Assembly: GCA_003117195.1 (NCBI GenBank)
Contig: BDSI01000132.1
Span: forward strand, 186,001-250,000
From: Eudorina sp. 2006-703-Eu-15
Lineage: Eukaryota; Chlorophyta; Chlorophyceae; Chlamydomonadales; Volvocaceae
Length of the DNA stretch: 64,000 bases
Reading direction: 5' to 3'
Translations under genes and position numbers: made by a program
Shown here: positions 1 to 12,746 of the stretch, piece by piece
How positions within the stretch are numbered: the first letter of the stretch is position 1
Layout of the letters: each line of letters begins with the position of its first letter
Notes under the pieces: model-generated
Databases searched by the model: none
What the model was told of the DNA's origin: nothing
What the model saw: the letters and a program-made list of their open reading frames with translations, nothing else

Positions 1-811
1 CGCCCAGGTGTAGAGAGCTGAGGAGGCCATGACCGCCTAGATTCAAGGGGAGGCACTCGTCGTACAGGCGTCAAGAGGCCGTGACCGTACCTATTGGGAA
101 AGTACGCATAGGTTTCATTGTATTCGGACCCCGCCTTGTTCAATTCATCTGCTAGAGTTGCATTGTCGATGGCGATGAAGGTGCGGAGACCCGTCCTGTG
201 GTCGGATCGTTTTCGGGGGCGGGTGTCAGGAGGGGCTGGTGGTTGGACTCGATGTTTCGACCCGTCTTACCTGAGCGGCCGCGAAGCGAGCGCCAACCTC
301 AGCCTCGCTTGCTCAGTATTGATAACAATGATGAAATCCTCAGGCTGGTATATTGACCCAACGGCTGTCGCCTTGCTCGACGCAGAACGCCCTTTAACAG
401 CTGTGCTAGACGCAAAGCGGCTTGTCACAAAAATACACAGCGAATAAATAAGCAGGATTCCCGCAAAGCGGGTCAGACGCAGTGCTTGCATACGCTTTCG
501 CAGCTTACATCATGCCATGTATTGTAATTCTGAGTAAGAGCTACATGTCTTCTGTGACGGAATGTCAATCTTAGCTTCTAAGCATCCGAGGTGGTGACTG
601 CCGACTGGTGTGACAAGGGTAATCCTGGTGAGCCACTTCTGTACAATTGTCGGTTAGCAGTTGATCAGTTGAATTCCTGTTTTCCAGGATTGCTGACTCG
701 CTGTTGTCTTTGCATGCTAAAATTTTATTTTGTAATTTAAACCCCACAGCTCGACTCTAAACACTGCAAGCAACCGTGACACATTTTACTTCTTGCGCGA
801 AAAAGAACCAT
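1..811. other. Left flank, no gene recognised
   Basis: No exon with recognisable protein similarity is visible on either strand. The open frames are short, have no plausible splice continuation and differ in base composition from the exons downstream. The last ~150 bases are A/T-rich and could hold the promoter and 5' UTR of the gene starting at 812. Confidence 0.4.
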
Positions 812-3759
812 ATGGAACTGTCGGCTTCGAGTGCATGTTGCGTATCTAAAGAAGAGAAAGACGCCGCGGACGCTGCCCGGTTCGGCCTTCCCGACCCGAG
901 GGAGCTGGAGGATGACCCCGTGCTGGCCGGCTGCTGTGAGGAGGACCTGCGCAACATGCGCCTCGCGGAGGCCCTCCGCCACACCCTCTTGGACGCGGAC
1001 CGCAGCACTGTGCGGCAGAAGCTGCAGCAGCAGGTGCTGCAGGTGCTGCAGGTGCCGCAGCCACAACAGGCGCCCGGCGCATCCGGCGAACAGCTCGATG
1101 GCGACGACGGCGACGGCGAGGACGATGATGGTAGGTCGCATTCACCAGGGGCGTTGGTACTGAGCTGCCAGTACCGGCAGTAGCGGCAGACGGCAGAGAC
1201 TTGATGCAAAGTATCTCGTGCCTGAGGGGGAAGCGCCTGGGGAAGCGCCTAGGTGGCCGGAGCTGCGCGCCCTGCTCAGGTGTCCGGGATCATTGGGCAC
1301 CAGGAGCCACCCGCCAGAGCTCCGGAGAGTGGCCGCCGCCAACCTACAGCTCCCCTGCTCGTAGGACACTTAAAAACCCCGTGTCTCTCAAGGTGGCTAC
1401 CTCCCGGAGGTTGGAGTGGGCGGCAGTGAGGTCCTGCTGCGTGACGGTGCCGGCCAGCGACCCTTGGGTCCGCCGTGTGTGCCCATCACCCGCTTTGCCT
1501 CCGCCGCCTCCGCCTCCACCTTCGTGTGTACCCCGGGTCGCAGAGTACCTGGCGGAGCTCCGACGGCGGCGGCTGGCGGAGCTGCAGCGCCAGGCGGTGG
1601 AGCGCCGGCAGCAGTCCGACCAGGGCTTCGGACGACTGAACGACGTGCCGCCGGGGGCTTTGCTGGTGAGGCCGGATACTCGAATTCGAGCTGTTGGGAG
1701 GGAGGGAAACAGGGGCCCGACAGACGTGTCCCGAAGATCCCGAGTGTGTGCGTGCGCCAGGCGGGGCATTGCTGCGTGTGGGGGTTGCCTTGCTCGCGTC
1801 CCCACCGGCGGGCGAGGTACGGCTCCTGCCTTGCCTGTCGAGCAACGCACCGGTGCTTCCGTGACGGCTCCTGATGTCCGGACGTTCTTGATATTATACC
1901 ACCGGCCCGTCGCTGGGGCTGCTGTTGCCCGTCCACACCGGCTGGCCGCTACGCCGCCTGTTAAATACCTCGCCAGGGAACTGCAAGCAGTACACCCGTC
2001 AGTCGTACTCGTACATTGCTCGTTCACGGTAGGAGTTCCTCCCCTCGTGATCTTGTTCCCACGCACCCGCACCCTCCCTCGAGGGCCCCCCGTAGGACCG
2101 AGTGGAGCAGCTGGGCGGACCGGGGCCGGGGTCCGTGGCTGTGGCGCACCTGGCCGTGGTGGGGTGTGAGGTGAGGTGAGGTTAGGTGAGGGCTCGCCGG
2201 GCCCCGGAAGAGCACTCGCACCCCCTGCCCATGAGATGCATGCGATGCATGAGTTCGGTTGTCGCGGTTGACAGGGACCCCCATCTCCGTGATGACGTCA
2301 CAGGGGGCCCGGGCGCCAGGGGCTCATGACGTGGCGGTCCGTACCTATGGGGCACAGCCAGCAGCCTGCAGCCAGCAGCCCACATGCGGGTCGGTCGGTC
2401 AAAGCACTTGGCACCTGGCGCGATGGCGCCTTCACAGCCCGGCGTTGTCCGTACTTCCGTACATGCAGGCCGGGGCTCTGCTGGACGAGCACCTCACGCA
2501 CCTCGCGCACCGGTACCGCGGGACGTTCTTCGCGCGGGTGCCGCTCAAGCGGGGCGACCCTCTGGTGGGGCGGCTGCGGCTGGAAGGCTTGCCGGGTGGG
2601 TGGGTGGGTGGGTGGGCATGCATAAACCCTTGTTGAGCTGCCGCCTAAGGTAGGTGCGCCTGTTGCGCGTCCAGCCCCCCGATACCGATAGGACGTGTGG
2701 CCACAGCCTACGTGGCGTCCCGGGGCATCCCCTCCACCCTCACTGCCGCTGTCGCTCGTGTCGGTGCCGATACCGATACCGGCACCGGCACCGGCACTGG
2801 GACGTTTCTTCCCCCCTCCCCTTTGCCGGGGGCCGCCCTCCGGGGTCCGTCACCGCAGTGCCTCACCGCGGCCTCTTGTGCGCTGCTGGCGCTGCACTCC
2901 CTCCTGATAGCAGGTTCCGGAGCCCATGGGAGACCGTTGTGACCGATACGGCTATAACGGTAACCATTGCCTACCCGCCCGGCCGCCAAACTGCCTGCTG
3001 CCTGCTGCGCAGCGCTGGTGTGCTTCCGGTCGGGTGCGCTGATCGGTCGGGCGCTGGTGTCGCAGTTTGGTCCCCCCGGCTGCCTCATTGAAGAAGAGGT
3101 GCGGGTGGTGGGGCGGGGCGACTGGGATGGTAGACGGAAACCGGTTGCGCGGGTAGGGTGGACATGGGCGGGGTGGCGGCTGGCGGACCGGTTATCGTAG
3201 CGGGGTATGACCAGTTGTGATGTTGCATGGGTTCGTTAATGCCGCAGTTGAGCAGTGAGGACTCCGGGGTCGTTAGATCCAGGGTCGTTAGAGCCAGGGT
3301 CGTTAGAGTCGGGTGTCATACCACCGCGCGCCCGCCTACATTGGCAGTTTTGCGCTTGCCTGAGCTCCTGCCTTGAAGAATGCTGCACGTGCCTTGTGTC
3401 GTACACGTAGGTAACGTCGTACTTGCAGCGGCTAAGAGTATTGCGAGTGGAGACGGCAGGGCAGGGCGGTCTCGGAGCGGCCGGCCCGGGCGGCGATGCG
3501 TCCGACATGGTGCGTACGGAAATGTCTGTACGGCAGTCTACCGGCTACCGGGGTGGTCTGTTGCCGCTTTGCCCGCCGGCTGCCGCTTTGCTCACCGCCC
3601 GTTGCCGTATGGGCGCAGGAGGACGGCGAGGATGAGGAGGAGTGGAAGCTGAAGCCCTGCGACGTGTGCGGCCGCCGGTACCCCCACGAGCACGTGCGCG
3701 CCGTGTACGGCACGTGCGGCCGCAGAGACAGTGACAGCAGCGCGGATGAAGAGCAGTGA
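812..3759 (+). CDS. Thioredoxin-fold protein, phosducin-like/TXNDC9 type, with C-terminal C2HC motif
   Basis: Six exons join in phase: 812-1130, 1544-1665, 2096-2170, 2469-2595, 3013-3098, 3619-3759 (289 aa). Residues 1-106 are acidic and Gln-rich. A charged helix (EYLAELRRRRLAEL, from ~107) leads into FGRLNDVP, the hallmark entry of phosducin-like and TXNDC9 proteins. Residues ~150-243 form the thioredoxin fold, with LLDEHLTHLAHRYRGTFFARV, a GLP cis-proline position and FRSGALIGR. The redox CxxC is missing: the site reads VVGCEAGALL, so a chaperone or scaffold role is likelier than a reductase. The C-terminus has C257-x2-C260, H268 and C276 in a stretch reading CDVCGRRYPHEH, a probable C2HC zinc site. 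Family members assist folding of tubulin, actin and G-beta proteins with the CCT chaperonin; that role here is inference. The start is the first ATG of the exon. The phase-perfect joins make the exon model strong; the exact subfamily is uncertain. Confidence 0.78.
3269..3313. repeat. 15-bp minisatellite, three copies
   Basis: The unit GTCGTTAGA(T/G)(C)CAGG occurs three times in tandem with small changes. It lies in the intron between the last two exons of the thioredoxin-fold gene. Confidence 0.75.
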
Positions 3760-5307
3760 CCGCTGCGAGCGCGCGAGGATGCCTTGCCGATGATCCGTTG
3801 CCGAGGGCCCGGTGCTGTAAGACGTCATCCGCTATGCGCATGCCTCCACTCGGCATTGGTGTCGGATTGGTGCCGGGCATGGGATGACATGAAGGGCTGT
3901 CACGTCACGGCCATGTGACGAGTTTCTTCTTCCACCAGGAGCAAAGCATCTGCGTTAGCTCTATCTTCCAGATCACCGTATGAACTGCTCCTGGTGAACG
4001 TACCCTTGCAAATTATTTATTTCCGTACAACGTCGCATAACGCTCACCAGCTCACGTTCCCGCGGCGGACTGGTTGGCAACCTGGACGGGGCGGTTGGGT
4101 TTTATGCAGGGGGGCCTGCAGCCAGGAGGGCATCGGAGCCGACAGGGCTCCGGTCCGTTCGTCCGCGGTGCGGCGGTGATGCGAGAGCAGCCAGGCCCCA
4201 GGCCCGGGAGGACCCCGACCCGCTATGACGGGGACCCAGGCTGGCTGGAACATGAGGTCGCGCGCCGTGGAGGCATTAGATCGTAGCGCAAAGACGTGTG
4301 AGAACTGGGAAGAGAATGCAGAAGCCGGGCAGAAGCCGAGCAAGACCCTAGTGCTTACACCTGTCACGACATGGTAACTTGATGGGCGCCAGCGCAGTGC
4401 CGTAGGATGCAGTGGCTGGGTTACAGTAGACAGACCTCAACACCCTGCAGCAGTTGCTTGGCATTCGCCCACCCTGTCGGCCTCCCCTGCCATCCCCGCC
4501 CTGGCGGAATGTCCGACACCATCCATCTCACCCCGTCATGGCCAAGCAGCGGCCACCCCAGCCCGGCCTGCCGCCCCGCCCCACCCTTACCGGGTTGTCG
4601 GCCGTCACATAAGCCTTGCCGTGGAATCCACCCCGCCGCCCTGTGGCCGTCCCAGCCCGTCACGGCCTGACCACGCACCTCCCCTGTCATTCAGCCGCCC
4701 AACCTGTTACCTTGCGTGTATCGCAGCGGCTTCCCACTGGGCAGGTGTTCAGTGATTTGTACTGGTTGGCGTCTTGAATGTCAGCGTACCGAACGCTGCT
4801 GCTCGTCATCAAAGTGCAGTAGTCCTACCGCAAATTCCACGGTTGACTGCCTTCTGTGAAGGTTGTGACACTGGTGTTGGGGGCCGCGCGCAGGAAGGCC
4901 GCAATGCTTTTTCTTGAACATCGTACATGTGACACGGGGAGCATCGAGCCACAGACGCGGTACAAACAGTACATCGCGGACTAAATGCGGTACGCCGTAC
5001 ATCATTACATTCAATGAAGGAAAAGGCGTTGGACGGCTTGGACCCATCTGCAGAAGAGGTTCGCAGAGGGGCTCACCCAAGCCGGCATCACGCCAGAGGG
5101 CAAGTACAAAAGTTATTTCGATCTATAAGAAAGCGAACCCCTTAGCCCCAGCATTTCTGTAGCCTTCTTCGTAGATGCATCGCATGCCATCAGACTAATG
5201 CATGGTCGCCCGTTAGCAGCGCCCCTGTCCGACTCTCTCTCCACGTTCCGCAGCAAGCGCCCGAGCTGTCAACACATCGCTCTGCAAGCCCCGGTCTCTC
5301 TCAGCAT
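3760..5307. other. Convergent intergenic region, no gene recognised
   Basis: This stretch separates the plus-strand thioredoxin-fold gene from the minus-strand peroxidase gene, so it should hold both 3' UTRs. I found no exon with recognisable similarity, no tRNA fold and no transposon end. Confidence 0.4.
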
Positions 5308-6515
5308 CTACAGAAACTTCTCGATCTCCGGCTCCAAGCTGGCGGGTGTGGCCATGCTTGAGAAGCGAGCCACCACCTCGCCTTCCCTGTTGATCAGGAA
5401 CTTCTCGAAGTTCTGCGCCAACCAGGTCCAAAAGCAGGATAGGGGGGCATTGGGCCGCTGTGGCGGGACACGTTTTGACAGCTTTCAACGTTACCACCTT
5501 ACTTGCAGGCGAGTCATCGTCACGGCACCGTGTGCATGTCAGGCACCTGTCTAGTTTGTCACTGTGTGTGTCCCTTCGCCACTGGATTGAAAATCAGGTC
5601 CCAACGGACGCTTCGCACGGTCGGCCCGTGCGGTGGCCCGGGTCACTTACGCCCCGTCATTCGGACTCCCTGCAACCCCCGCAATCCTATTCGTAATTCT
5701 CACCCATTTGATCATCTCCAGCATGAACTGCTTTTTCTGGGCCTTGAGGAACCTGCCGAATTAAGTTCAGAGGGGCGTGGCGACGTCCGCGTGGGAATGG
5801 CCCGCCGGATGTCTAGCGTCGACACATGGACAGGGCGCCGTGACGTACGGAGAAATCGTACCGCAGTTTTGTGGCACGACAGCCAGGTATCAGCTCGCAG
5901 GACAGTTCGAGCAGCTCAGCGATTGCTGCGCTGGACCCTGGCCCCCACGGGTGGCCGACCCGGACCCGCTCACTTGTAGACGGGGGACGCCTGGTCGCCG
6001 TTCACGTCGACCTTCGCCATGATGGGGAAGGACACCCCGTAGGTGCGGGAGCAGAAGGTGGTGATTTCCTCGGAAGAGCCCGGCTCCTGGTTGCCAAATT
6101 GGTTGCACGCTGCAATCGGGCCACGACGCGCGGTGTTGTGGAGTCATCATGATAGTACGGATGGGACGGCCCATGAGGAGGTGATTGTCAGCCCAGTGGA
6201 ATCAATACTTACGGAAGCCCAGGATGGTGAAGTTCTTATCCTTGTACTTGTCGTAAAGCTGCTGAAGGCCCGAGTATTGCCCGGTGAAACCGCATCTGTG
6301 GAGGAGCGGTGTTTCGAGAACACGTGGCGACGGTTGCCACCAAGGGCACCAGACCGCAAGCGATGGGACGTCACGTTATCCACAGCAGATATCACAACTC
6401 ACTTAGAAGCCACATTGACAATCAGTACCACTTGGCCCTTCAGCGTCGCGAAATCCAGTGTGTCGCCCTTAATAGTTGGGGCACTCAGCGAGTAAAAATC
6501 TGTTGCAGACGACAT
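5308..6515 (-). CDS. Glutathione peroxidase, cysteine (non-selenium) type
   Basis: Five exons on the minus strand join in phase: 6515-6403, 6295-6213, 6109-5974, 5752-5704, 5412-5308 (161 aa). The product reduces hydrogen peroxide and lipid hydroperoxides, in the plant/algal class usually with thioredoxin as donor. Visible motifs are NVASKCGFT with peroxidatic Cys39, [13 protein letters not shown] carrying Cys67 and the conserved Gln region, Cys85 in FCSRTYG (position of the resolving Cys), and the catalytic Trp127-Asn128 in KWNF. Residue 39 is an ordinary TGC codon, not TGA, so no selenocysteine is needed. The frame stays open 33 codons upstream of the chosen Met (to 6614), with a basic, Ser/Thr-containing stretch and further ATGs. 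A longer organelle-targeted form is therefore possible, and the start is the only uncertain part. Length and motif order fit the complete family. Confidence 0.93.
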
Positions 6516-8266
6516 GGTATATGGTCTATTTTGGATCAGCTGCTTGTAAAGAATCTGGGTAGATCGGAGTACGCGGGTCGAACCTAGAGCAGGCGTTACC
6601 ATTAACGAGAGCACAATACAACCAGTCGGGAGGGGAGGATTTCGTCGCTTACAATCAATGGCATTTAAAGTTTGTAATACATTTATAGGCTTGTCGGTTT
6701 CAGTTTCCGTTTTCAGGTGAAAGTGAGAAGTCGTAGAGGGAAGGTGGCGTCATCTGAATGCTCGACCACAGATGGCACCTTCCTGTATGTCATGTCTTCC
6801 TAATGACGCGACATACGTCTAGGTTGTCCCTGCACACGACCCTTCTCATGTCACACTAGGATTTTTCTCGGAGACGGATAGGTCACGTTTACCAGGCGAA
6901 GCGCACGGCATGCATTTTGCGCATGTTCAAGGCCCCGATACAATACCGAGTCAACGTAACTTTTTATGATAGAAATCTCATTCGGATCGACACCTTATAC
7001 GTCATGCGGCAGCGATATAGGTGAAGACTCGAATTAGGCATCGATTGGGCCGTTAAGGAATCCTTAGGGGTCACATCGTACGCCTGCGGCAATAAAAAAT
7101 ATGGCAAATCCAGATGTTGCCGCCAGCCCTGCACTGCGTACACGTGACAAATTCGGGTACGGCATGCTATCGTCACCAATTGTACCATGCACGCACTCGC
7201 CGAATCTCGTCTCCGGGTAATACGCCGTCCTGCAAGATCGGCAATAGCAACAGCGCCAGGGTACTTCTCCAAACCCAACACTTCGCGGGAAGGACCACGG
7301 ATGCGCGAGCGCATGAACAGCTCTATTGGTGCGAGGTCCACCAAATCAACATTCACGACATATCGTCCGACTCCTCGCCTGGTTTGGACTTGTGCGCCAC
7401 GCTTAAGCGCGCCATCAAGTCCGATGCACCACCCATGACCACCACCACCATTACAGCGCCGCCGAAAGCAACGGGCTCAAAGATCACAAGAAGCCCGTGT
7501 TGCACGAGGCCTGCTGCACTCCCTGCATCCCATCAAACCATCTCATGAAACCATCCTGTAGAAGTCGTGTCAGCCCGGAGCGACAACTGAGGATCTTAAG
7601 GCATCCAACGAACGGCTGCCTTCACCAGCCACCATGAACCCCGATACGCCCAAAGCTCCCCGTACCCATTCACGGCGCCTCCGGCGGGTCGTGCTGTGTC
7701 ACATCACTTCGAATCGATAATCAAGTTCCATGCTTCCGCTGCTTGCAAATGAAACGTGTGTGTGCTTGTACTTAAGGAACAGTCTAGCGCGGGCTTCAGG
7801 TCCCTCATAAATCAATCCCCGGAGCCGCCTCTGCAGGCGCTGGTTCTGCGCCACTACAGCAACGCGCCATCACCGAGGGCTCCAGCACCTCGATACGACG
7901 ACCTGATATCCTCCTAAACCCTATCAAAGTGAAACCAAAGGCCGTGTGGGTTACTTGCAACATCGCATGCCGGCGGCGCCACGGGTCAACTCATTCCTCT
8001 GCCTGGCCATCAAGACATGTGCGCATCGACGCACGCAGAAAGGTCATGCTAGGCCAGAATAACTTGACATGATAACCACGATAATAAACCCAATGGGTAA
8101 TGGATCAAGCCGCTTATCCGCACCCGCTAGAGCACAGCGCGCCTTGTCCACCCGGTCTGCGCTCTGTCTCCACTGTAACAATGACTTATTTGTCCACAGT
8201 CCACCCGCCCTTAGGGCGCAGTTCGCTGTTGCGTCCGCAGAGCAGTCCCCGCCCAGAGATGTTCCT
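6516..8266. other. Intergenic region with only weak coding hints
   Basis: No recognisable gene. The minus strand between about 7,930 and 6,960 has several open stretches that look mildly protein-like, including a hydrophobic run around 7,500-7,440. They do not join convincingly and match no family I know. The promoters of the peroxidase gene (minus) should lie at its left end and the 3' UTR of the aspartate kinase at its right end. Confidence 0.35.
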
Positions 8267-11200
8267 TCAGTTGTTCGAGTGGCCGTTGCCGTTGCCATTC
8301 CCGCTCGCGGACAGGCCCACGGAGAAGCCATGTCCAAGCTGCTGCCCCGTAACGGAGCAGATAGAGGGCCCGTCGAAGAACTCCCGGTGCAGTGCCAGCA
8401 CCGCCTCGGTGCCGCGAGAGCCATCCACCACCAGTGAGATGTTGGTTTTGGAGGCGCCCTGGCTCATCATCAGCACGTTGATACCCTCCCGCGCAAACAC
8501 GCTGAAGGCCTGGAGTGCAGGAAAGTTGCGTCGCGCGTTGGGAAGGGTTCAGGGACGGGACCCAGCAGCGAGGCGGGATATGAAGCCATTCACAATTTGG
8601 AGACGCCCGGCCGTGGCCATCGACTACGTTTCGCGTCCGGGAGGACAGCGGCACCCACGCCTGCACCAAGAGCCCGCTGTAGTACATGCAATTGATGGAT
8701 ACTACATTTACGTGGGGATCGTGACTCACCCGCATGAGAATCTCGCTGGTCTTCTCGACGTTGCAAATGAGCGAGACGATGGCCAGGCCCTTGCGGAACG
8801 ACACCGCCGCATGCTTGCCGAGTTCGTGCTGCACCTGCGACAGCTCGTCGTCGGGCGCGCCGGCGATCTTCTTCGGGTCTAGCGTCAGCGACACGGAGAC
8901 CTGCATCCGGGCATGCACCGGCGACGAACGGGATAAGCAGGAAAGAGGCCGGTGCAGGTGCTAAACAGTGCGAGATGCTGGAGACGGTGGAGGAGAAGGT
9001 GACAGCAAGATGGAGGGCCCGACGAGTGCTATGGCCTCTCGAGAGCATCGCACCGAGTCATCCCAAAAGGATACCCATTCACCACCACCCAACCATGGCT
9101 GCCTCTTGCTCACGCTCCTCTCGAGGTCACCGCCCTCGATCCGGGCAGCTCACGGGCGTGTCAATGCCCCTAGCTCTACGTACCGCTGGACGCAGCCCTT
9201 CCGTACACTTCCACCAGTCCCCGAGATCCGGCAACCCCCGCGGCTTTCCCCCCGGTCATTTGCGTTACGCGCCGATGAAAAATGATTATTAGTCAATAAA
9301 AAGGTCACATCAACACGTAGAAGACCACACACCGTGCCCTTCGCCGTTCTTCGCATCCCAGCCGCAGACAACCTTTTTCGCCCAACCTCGCTTTCATTCG
9401 CCAAAGGCGACTCGGATCCCTGATCGAAACCCGGTGTGCATGTCTGACCCACCTCCGAGGTGGCCACCACATCCACCGAGATCTTGTGCCGGCGGAACGT
9501 GTCAAACACCGTGGCGAGGAAGCCGTACTGCCCCATCATGCGGGTTGAGATGATATCCACTAGCGTCACATTCGACTTGAGCACGATCGAGGTGACCACG
9601 GTGCAGTTCATATCGCGTTCGGCCGAGATGATGGTGCCGGCGGCTTCCCTGCGAGGTCCCGTATGCGCGCCATGGTGTTCGGTGGAGTCGTGGTGAGCGT
9701 CAGTCGACCGGTGGCATCCGAAGTAAAGTCCACGGCCGGCACGTTACCGGTGGTGGGTCGAGTTTCGATCGCGCAATGTGCAAGGGTGTCCGAAATATAA
9801 ATTATAAAAAGCTGGCCCGCCCGACATACACAGGATACTATGTGATACCCATCGTGCCGTTTAGCCGAACACGCACCTGTTGTACGAGTTCTTCACACGG
9901 ACGTTCATCTTGCCCGAACGAATGGCTGGCTGCATGGCCTGCGGGTGCAGCACCTGCGCGCCGAAGTAGGCCAGCTCGGTCGCCTCCTCAAAGGTGAGCT
10001 CCGTCACCGGCCGCGTCGAGGGCACGATGCGCGGGTCGGACGTCAGCACACCTGGGGTCCAGGTTGCGGTTGCAAGGGGAACCGAGAGCCAGTGCGTCAG
10101 TTGCAGCCCGGCAAGTTTGACAGTGAACACCGGAAGGTTCCACGTCCTCGGGTTGATCCTCAACCGTCGATATTCTCGTTGTGCTCCTCAATGCGCAACA
10201 TTTGGGGGCCCAGGGAGGATGACACGGCACCAGCAACCAGCACTTGTCTCACCATCTACATCCTTCCAGACTTGAACTTCGGGCAGCTGCAGGGCGGCGC
10301 CGAGTACTGTCGCCGTCAGGTCCGACCCACCGCGACCTAGGGTCGTGACAGCGCCTGCGGAAGTGCACCAGCTGATGGATGTAAGTAAAGCACACAGCGG
10401 TCGGCCAGGGTAAGGGGGCGCCGTGCCTACAATAACTTATGACCTTAAAAGGGTAACACTGTCGCACCAAGGATTGTCGGCATCTCATCGATATACCCGC
10501 AACGAGCCGTCCGCCCAGCGTTGAGCCAGCGACAAACATGAGTGTCCGTATACCCTGCATCTACGCACCAGTGTGGTGGCCGCGGCCCAGGAAGCCAGTC
10601 ACAATGGGGATCTCCGGCTGCTGGCCCGGCTTGGGCTTCAGCGCCTCGGCAATGGCCGGCAAGGAGACCTCGTAGATGACGTCCGCGTTGGTGAAGTCGT
10701 CCGTGGTGGTGAGCCCCAGATCCCACGCATCGTACTGACGTGCGGGGACGCCCTACAAGCCAGGAGATTGTGAAAGGACGTACCTGGGATCACAGCGAAC
10801 CCTCCCGGTGTTTTCGATAACTTCAATCATTCAGTACAACAACCCCAGCAGCCGACTGTCGTTGGCACAGGTCCCAGGTCAAGCACGTGAGCTTATGAGC
10901 ACCATTAGATACCCCGCCAAGAGCCTGTCAAGCCGCGCTCCCACCTGGCTGCGCAGGTAAGACGCGAAGACGCGGGTCGCAAGCCGTTCGCCGAACGACA
11001 CCAGGCTGTCCTTAGCGCGTGCGGTCAGATCCTGCAATAACAGGCAGAGCCACAACAGGCGACCGTAAATACGGTATTACAAATGAAGTGTTCCGATAAA
11101 CATGGCCACGATGCCGACCTGAAACCTTTATAGCGACCGGCCCGACAGCCCCGCAGATACCATGGGTGCGTAGAAAGCGACTGTACCATCCCAATGGAAT

Positions 11201-12521
11201 GTGGCGGCCCGATTGCGCACTCACCTGCATGATTGAGATGCCGACCAGCAGCTGCTGAAGCTCGTTGATGAGGTGGTCCACCTCAGCCCGCACCGCCGGC
11301 TCAATGCCGAGCTCGTCACACGTGTCCAGATGCAGTTTGCGGATATTTCTGACCGTGCGAAATTCCAAGTAGAGGGTACGGGCATGTATCAATGTGTGGA
11401 ATACATTGGCAGATGTGGGTCGCATTATCATTTTCGTGCTTCACGTCGCAAAATGCAGGGCGGCATGACCCCGTGCGCTGTAGCAGGACAGGGCAGGCTA
11501 AGCTGCTCGACGCATGGATCAATGCCTTACTTCAGCGGCGGCAGATCCGCAATCTTTTCTGTGCTGGTCGTCAGCGCCAGTTCACCACACTCCAGTAGCA
11601 TATTGGTAGTCTACAGGGGATATATGGGGATGTGCCAAAAAGGAGGGATTAGCGACAGGTGAGGGGCCATCCAACCAAATAACTGAAACCTGGGCCCCGA
11701 ATGACCAAACTCGGGTTTGCCAATGAAACGTTGTCACCAGGAAACAGCAGTGCATGCAATTATAAGTAATGACCCACAAAGGTCGGTCAACCCTGTACGA
11801 GTCAACCAGTCCAACTCAAAAACCCAGGTTCCGTTATCACCCGAGCCAAGCTAAGTCCCTGTCAAAGTTTTGTACCCCGGGTTCTAACGCAGGAGGGGGA
11901 GAGGCAGGTTCCTACCTTGCCCATAGCGGAAAGGACCACGCAAGGGAGGTATTGCGGGAAACTGCAAATGATGTCCGCTACCTCGCGCATCCGCTCCGCA
12001 TCACGCACCGACGACCCTCCAAACTTGTACACAACATTGACCTGCAACACAAAGTGCGCGGGGCAATGCACTAAGACGCAGCGTGCTATCACGTGCAATC
12101 GTGTCATCGAGTTTGCGTGAGAACTGGTGTCCTAGCTGCTTAAATTAAATTCAAGAACGATAACACATGAGGTTGAAATTAGATAATTAAGCTTGAAAAA
12201 AAGAACGCGACCGACCTCTCGGCGCAACTCCCCTTCCAAATTCTGTACCTGTTTCAAAGGGGCGGCGACTGAATAGCCTACCTGCGACAGGCCCTTGCCA
12301 GGAGCCTGATACTGTCGAGGAGCTTCAACGGCAGCAGCCTGGGCCACCATGCTCACACGCCCAGAGGTACGCTGAGCGACCAAGGGCGACGGCGACCCGC
12401 ACATGACGCCGGCTGAGGGAAGGACGGCAATGGAGCCATTGGCCGGCACGAGAACTGGAGCAAGTGCACGCTCCGAGCGTGCTGGTACCCGGGAACAAAG
12501 GGAACGTTGTTGCAGCAGCAT
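8267..12521 (-). CDS. Aspartate kinase, monofunctional, plastid
   Basis: Eleven exons join without a phase error: 12521-12282, 12041-11916, 11610-11531, 11348-11225, 11031-10945, 10752-10569, 10354-10253, 10051-9877, 9648-9453, 8900-8730, 8509-8267 (575 aa). It phosphorylates aspartate, the first step toward lysine, threonine, methionine and isoleucine, in the plastid. Residues 1-~78 are a Ser/Arg/Ala-rich presequence. The kinase domain opens with VVYKFGGSSV (~83) and carries FGERLATR, VTGFLGR and GRGGSDLTAT (~287-296, nucleotide site). Two ACT regulatory domains follow, near 386-460 and 480-560, with DIISTRMMGQYGF and REGINVLMMSQGASKTNIS. The protein ends in an Asn/Gly-rich tail, with no homoserine dehydrogenase half. 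The ACT motifs resemble lysine-type feedback-controlled enzymes, but effector choice cannot be read from sequence alone. The upstream TTG in frame is ignored; ATG at 12521 is the natural start. Confidence 0.95.
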
Positions 12522-12746
12522 TTTCAATCAGTCGGCGGTGAATTACTACAACTTGTAGGGAGGTGTAATTGATCGAACGTCAGGTCTCTGGCCCAAGTGG
12601 CCGTTAGAAGTGCGCAAATTGGAAAAGATAGATACAGCATCGATGTTGCTTTTTCGCCGACGGGGGTCTCCGAAACCAGACGATTTTTGCTAAGAAGCCT
12701 TTGGGAACCTCACCGTTTTGTATTTCGAACATTCTCTGTACACAAA
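12522..12746. promoter_or_regulatory. Short head-to-head intergenic spacer, probable shared promoter
   Basis: Only 225 bases separate the start codons of the minus-strand aspartate kinase and the plus-strand YbaB-family gene, and both products carry plastid-type presequences. No specific transcription-factor site or clear TATA box could be assigned. Confidence 0.5.
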
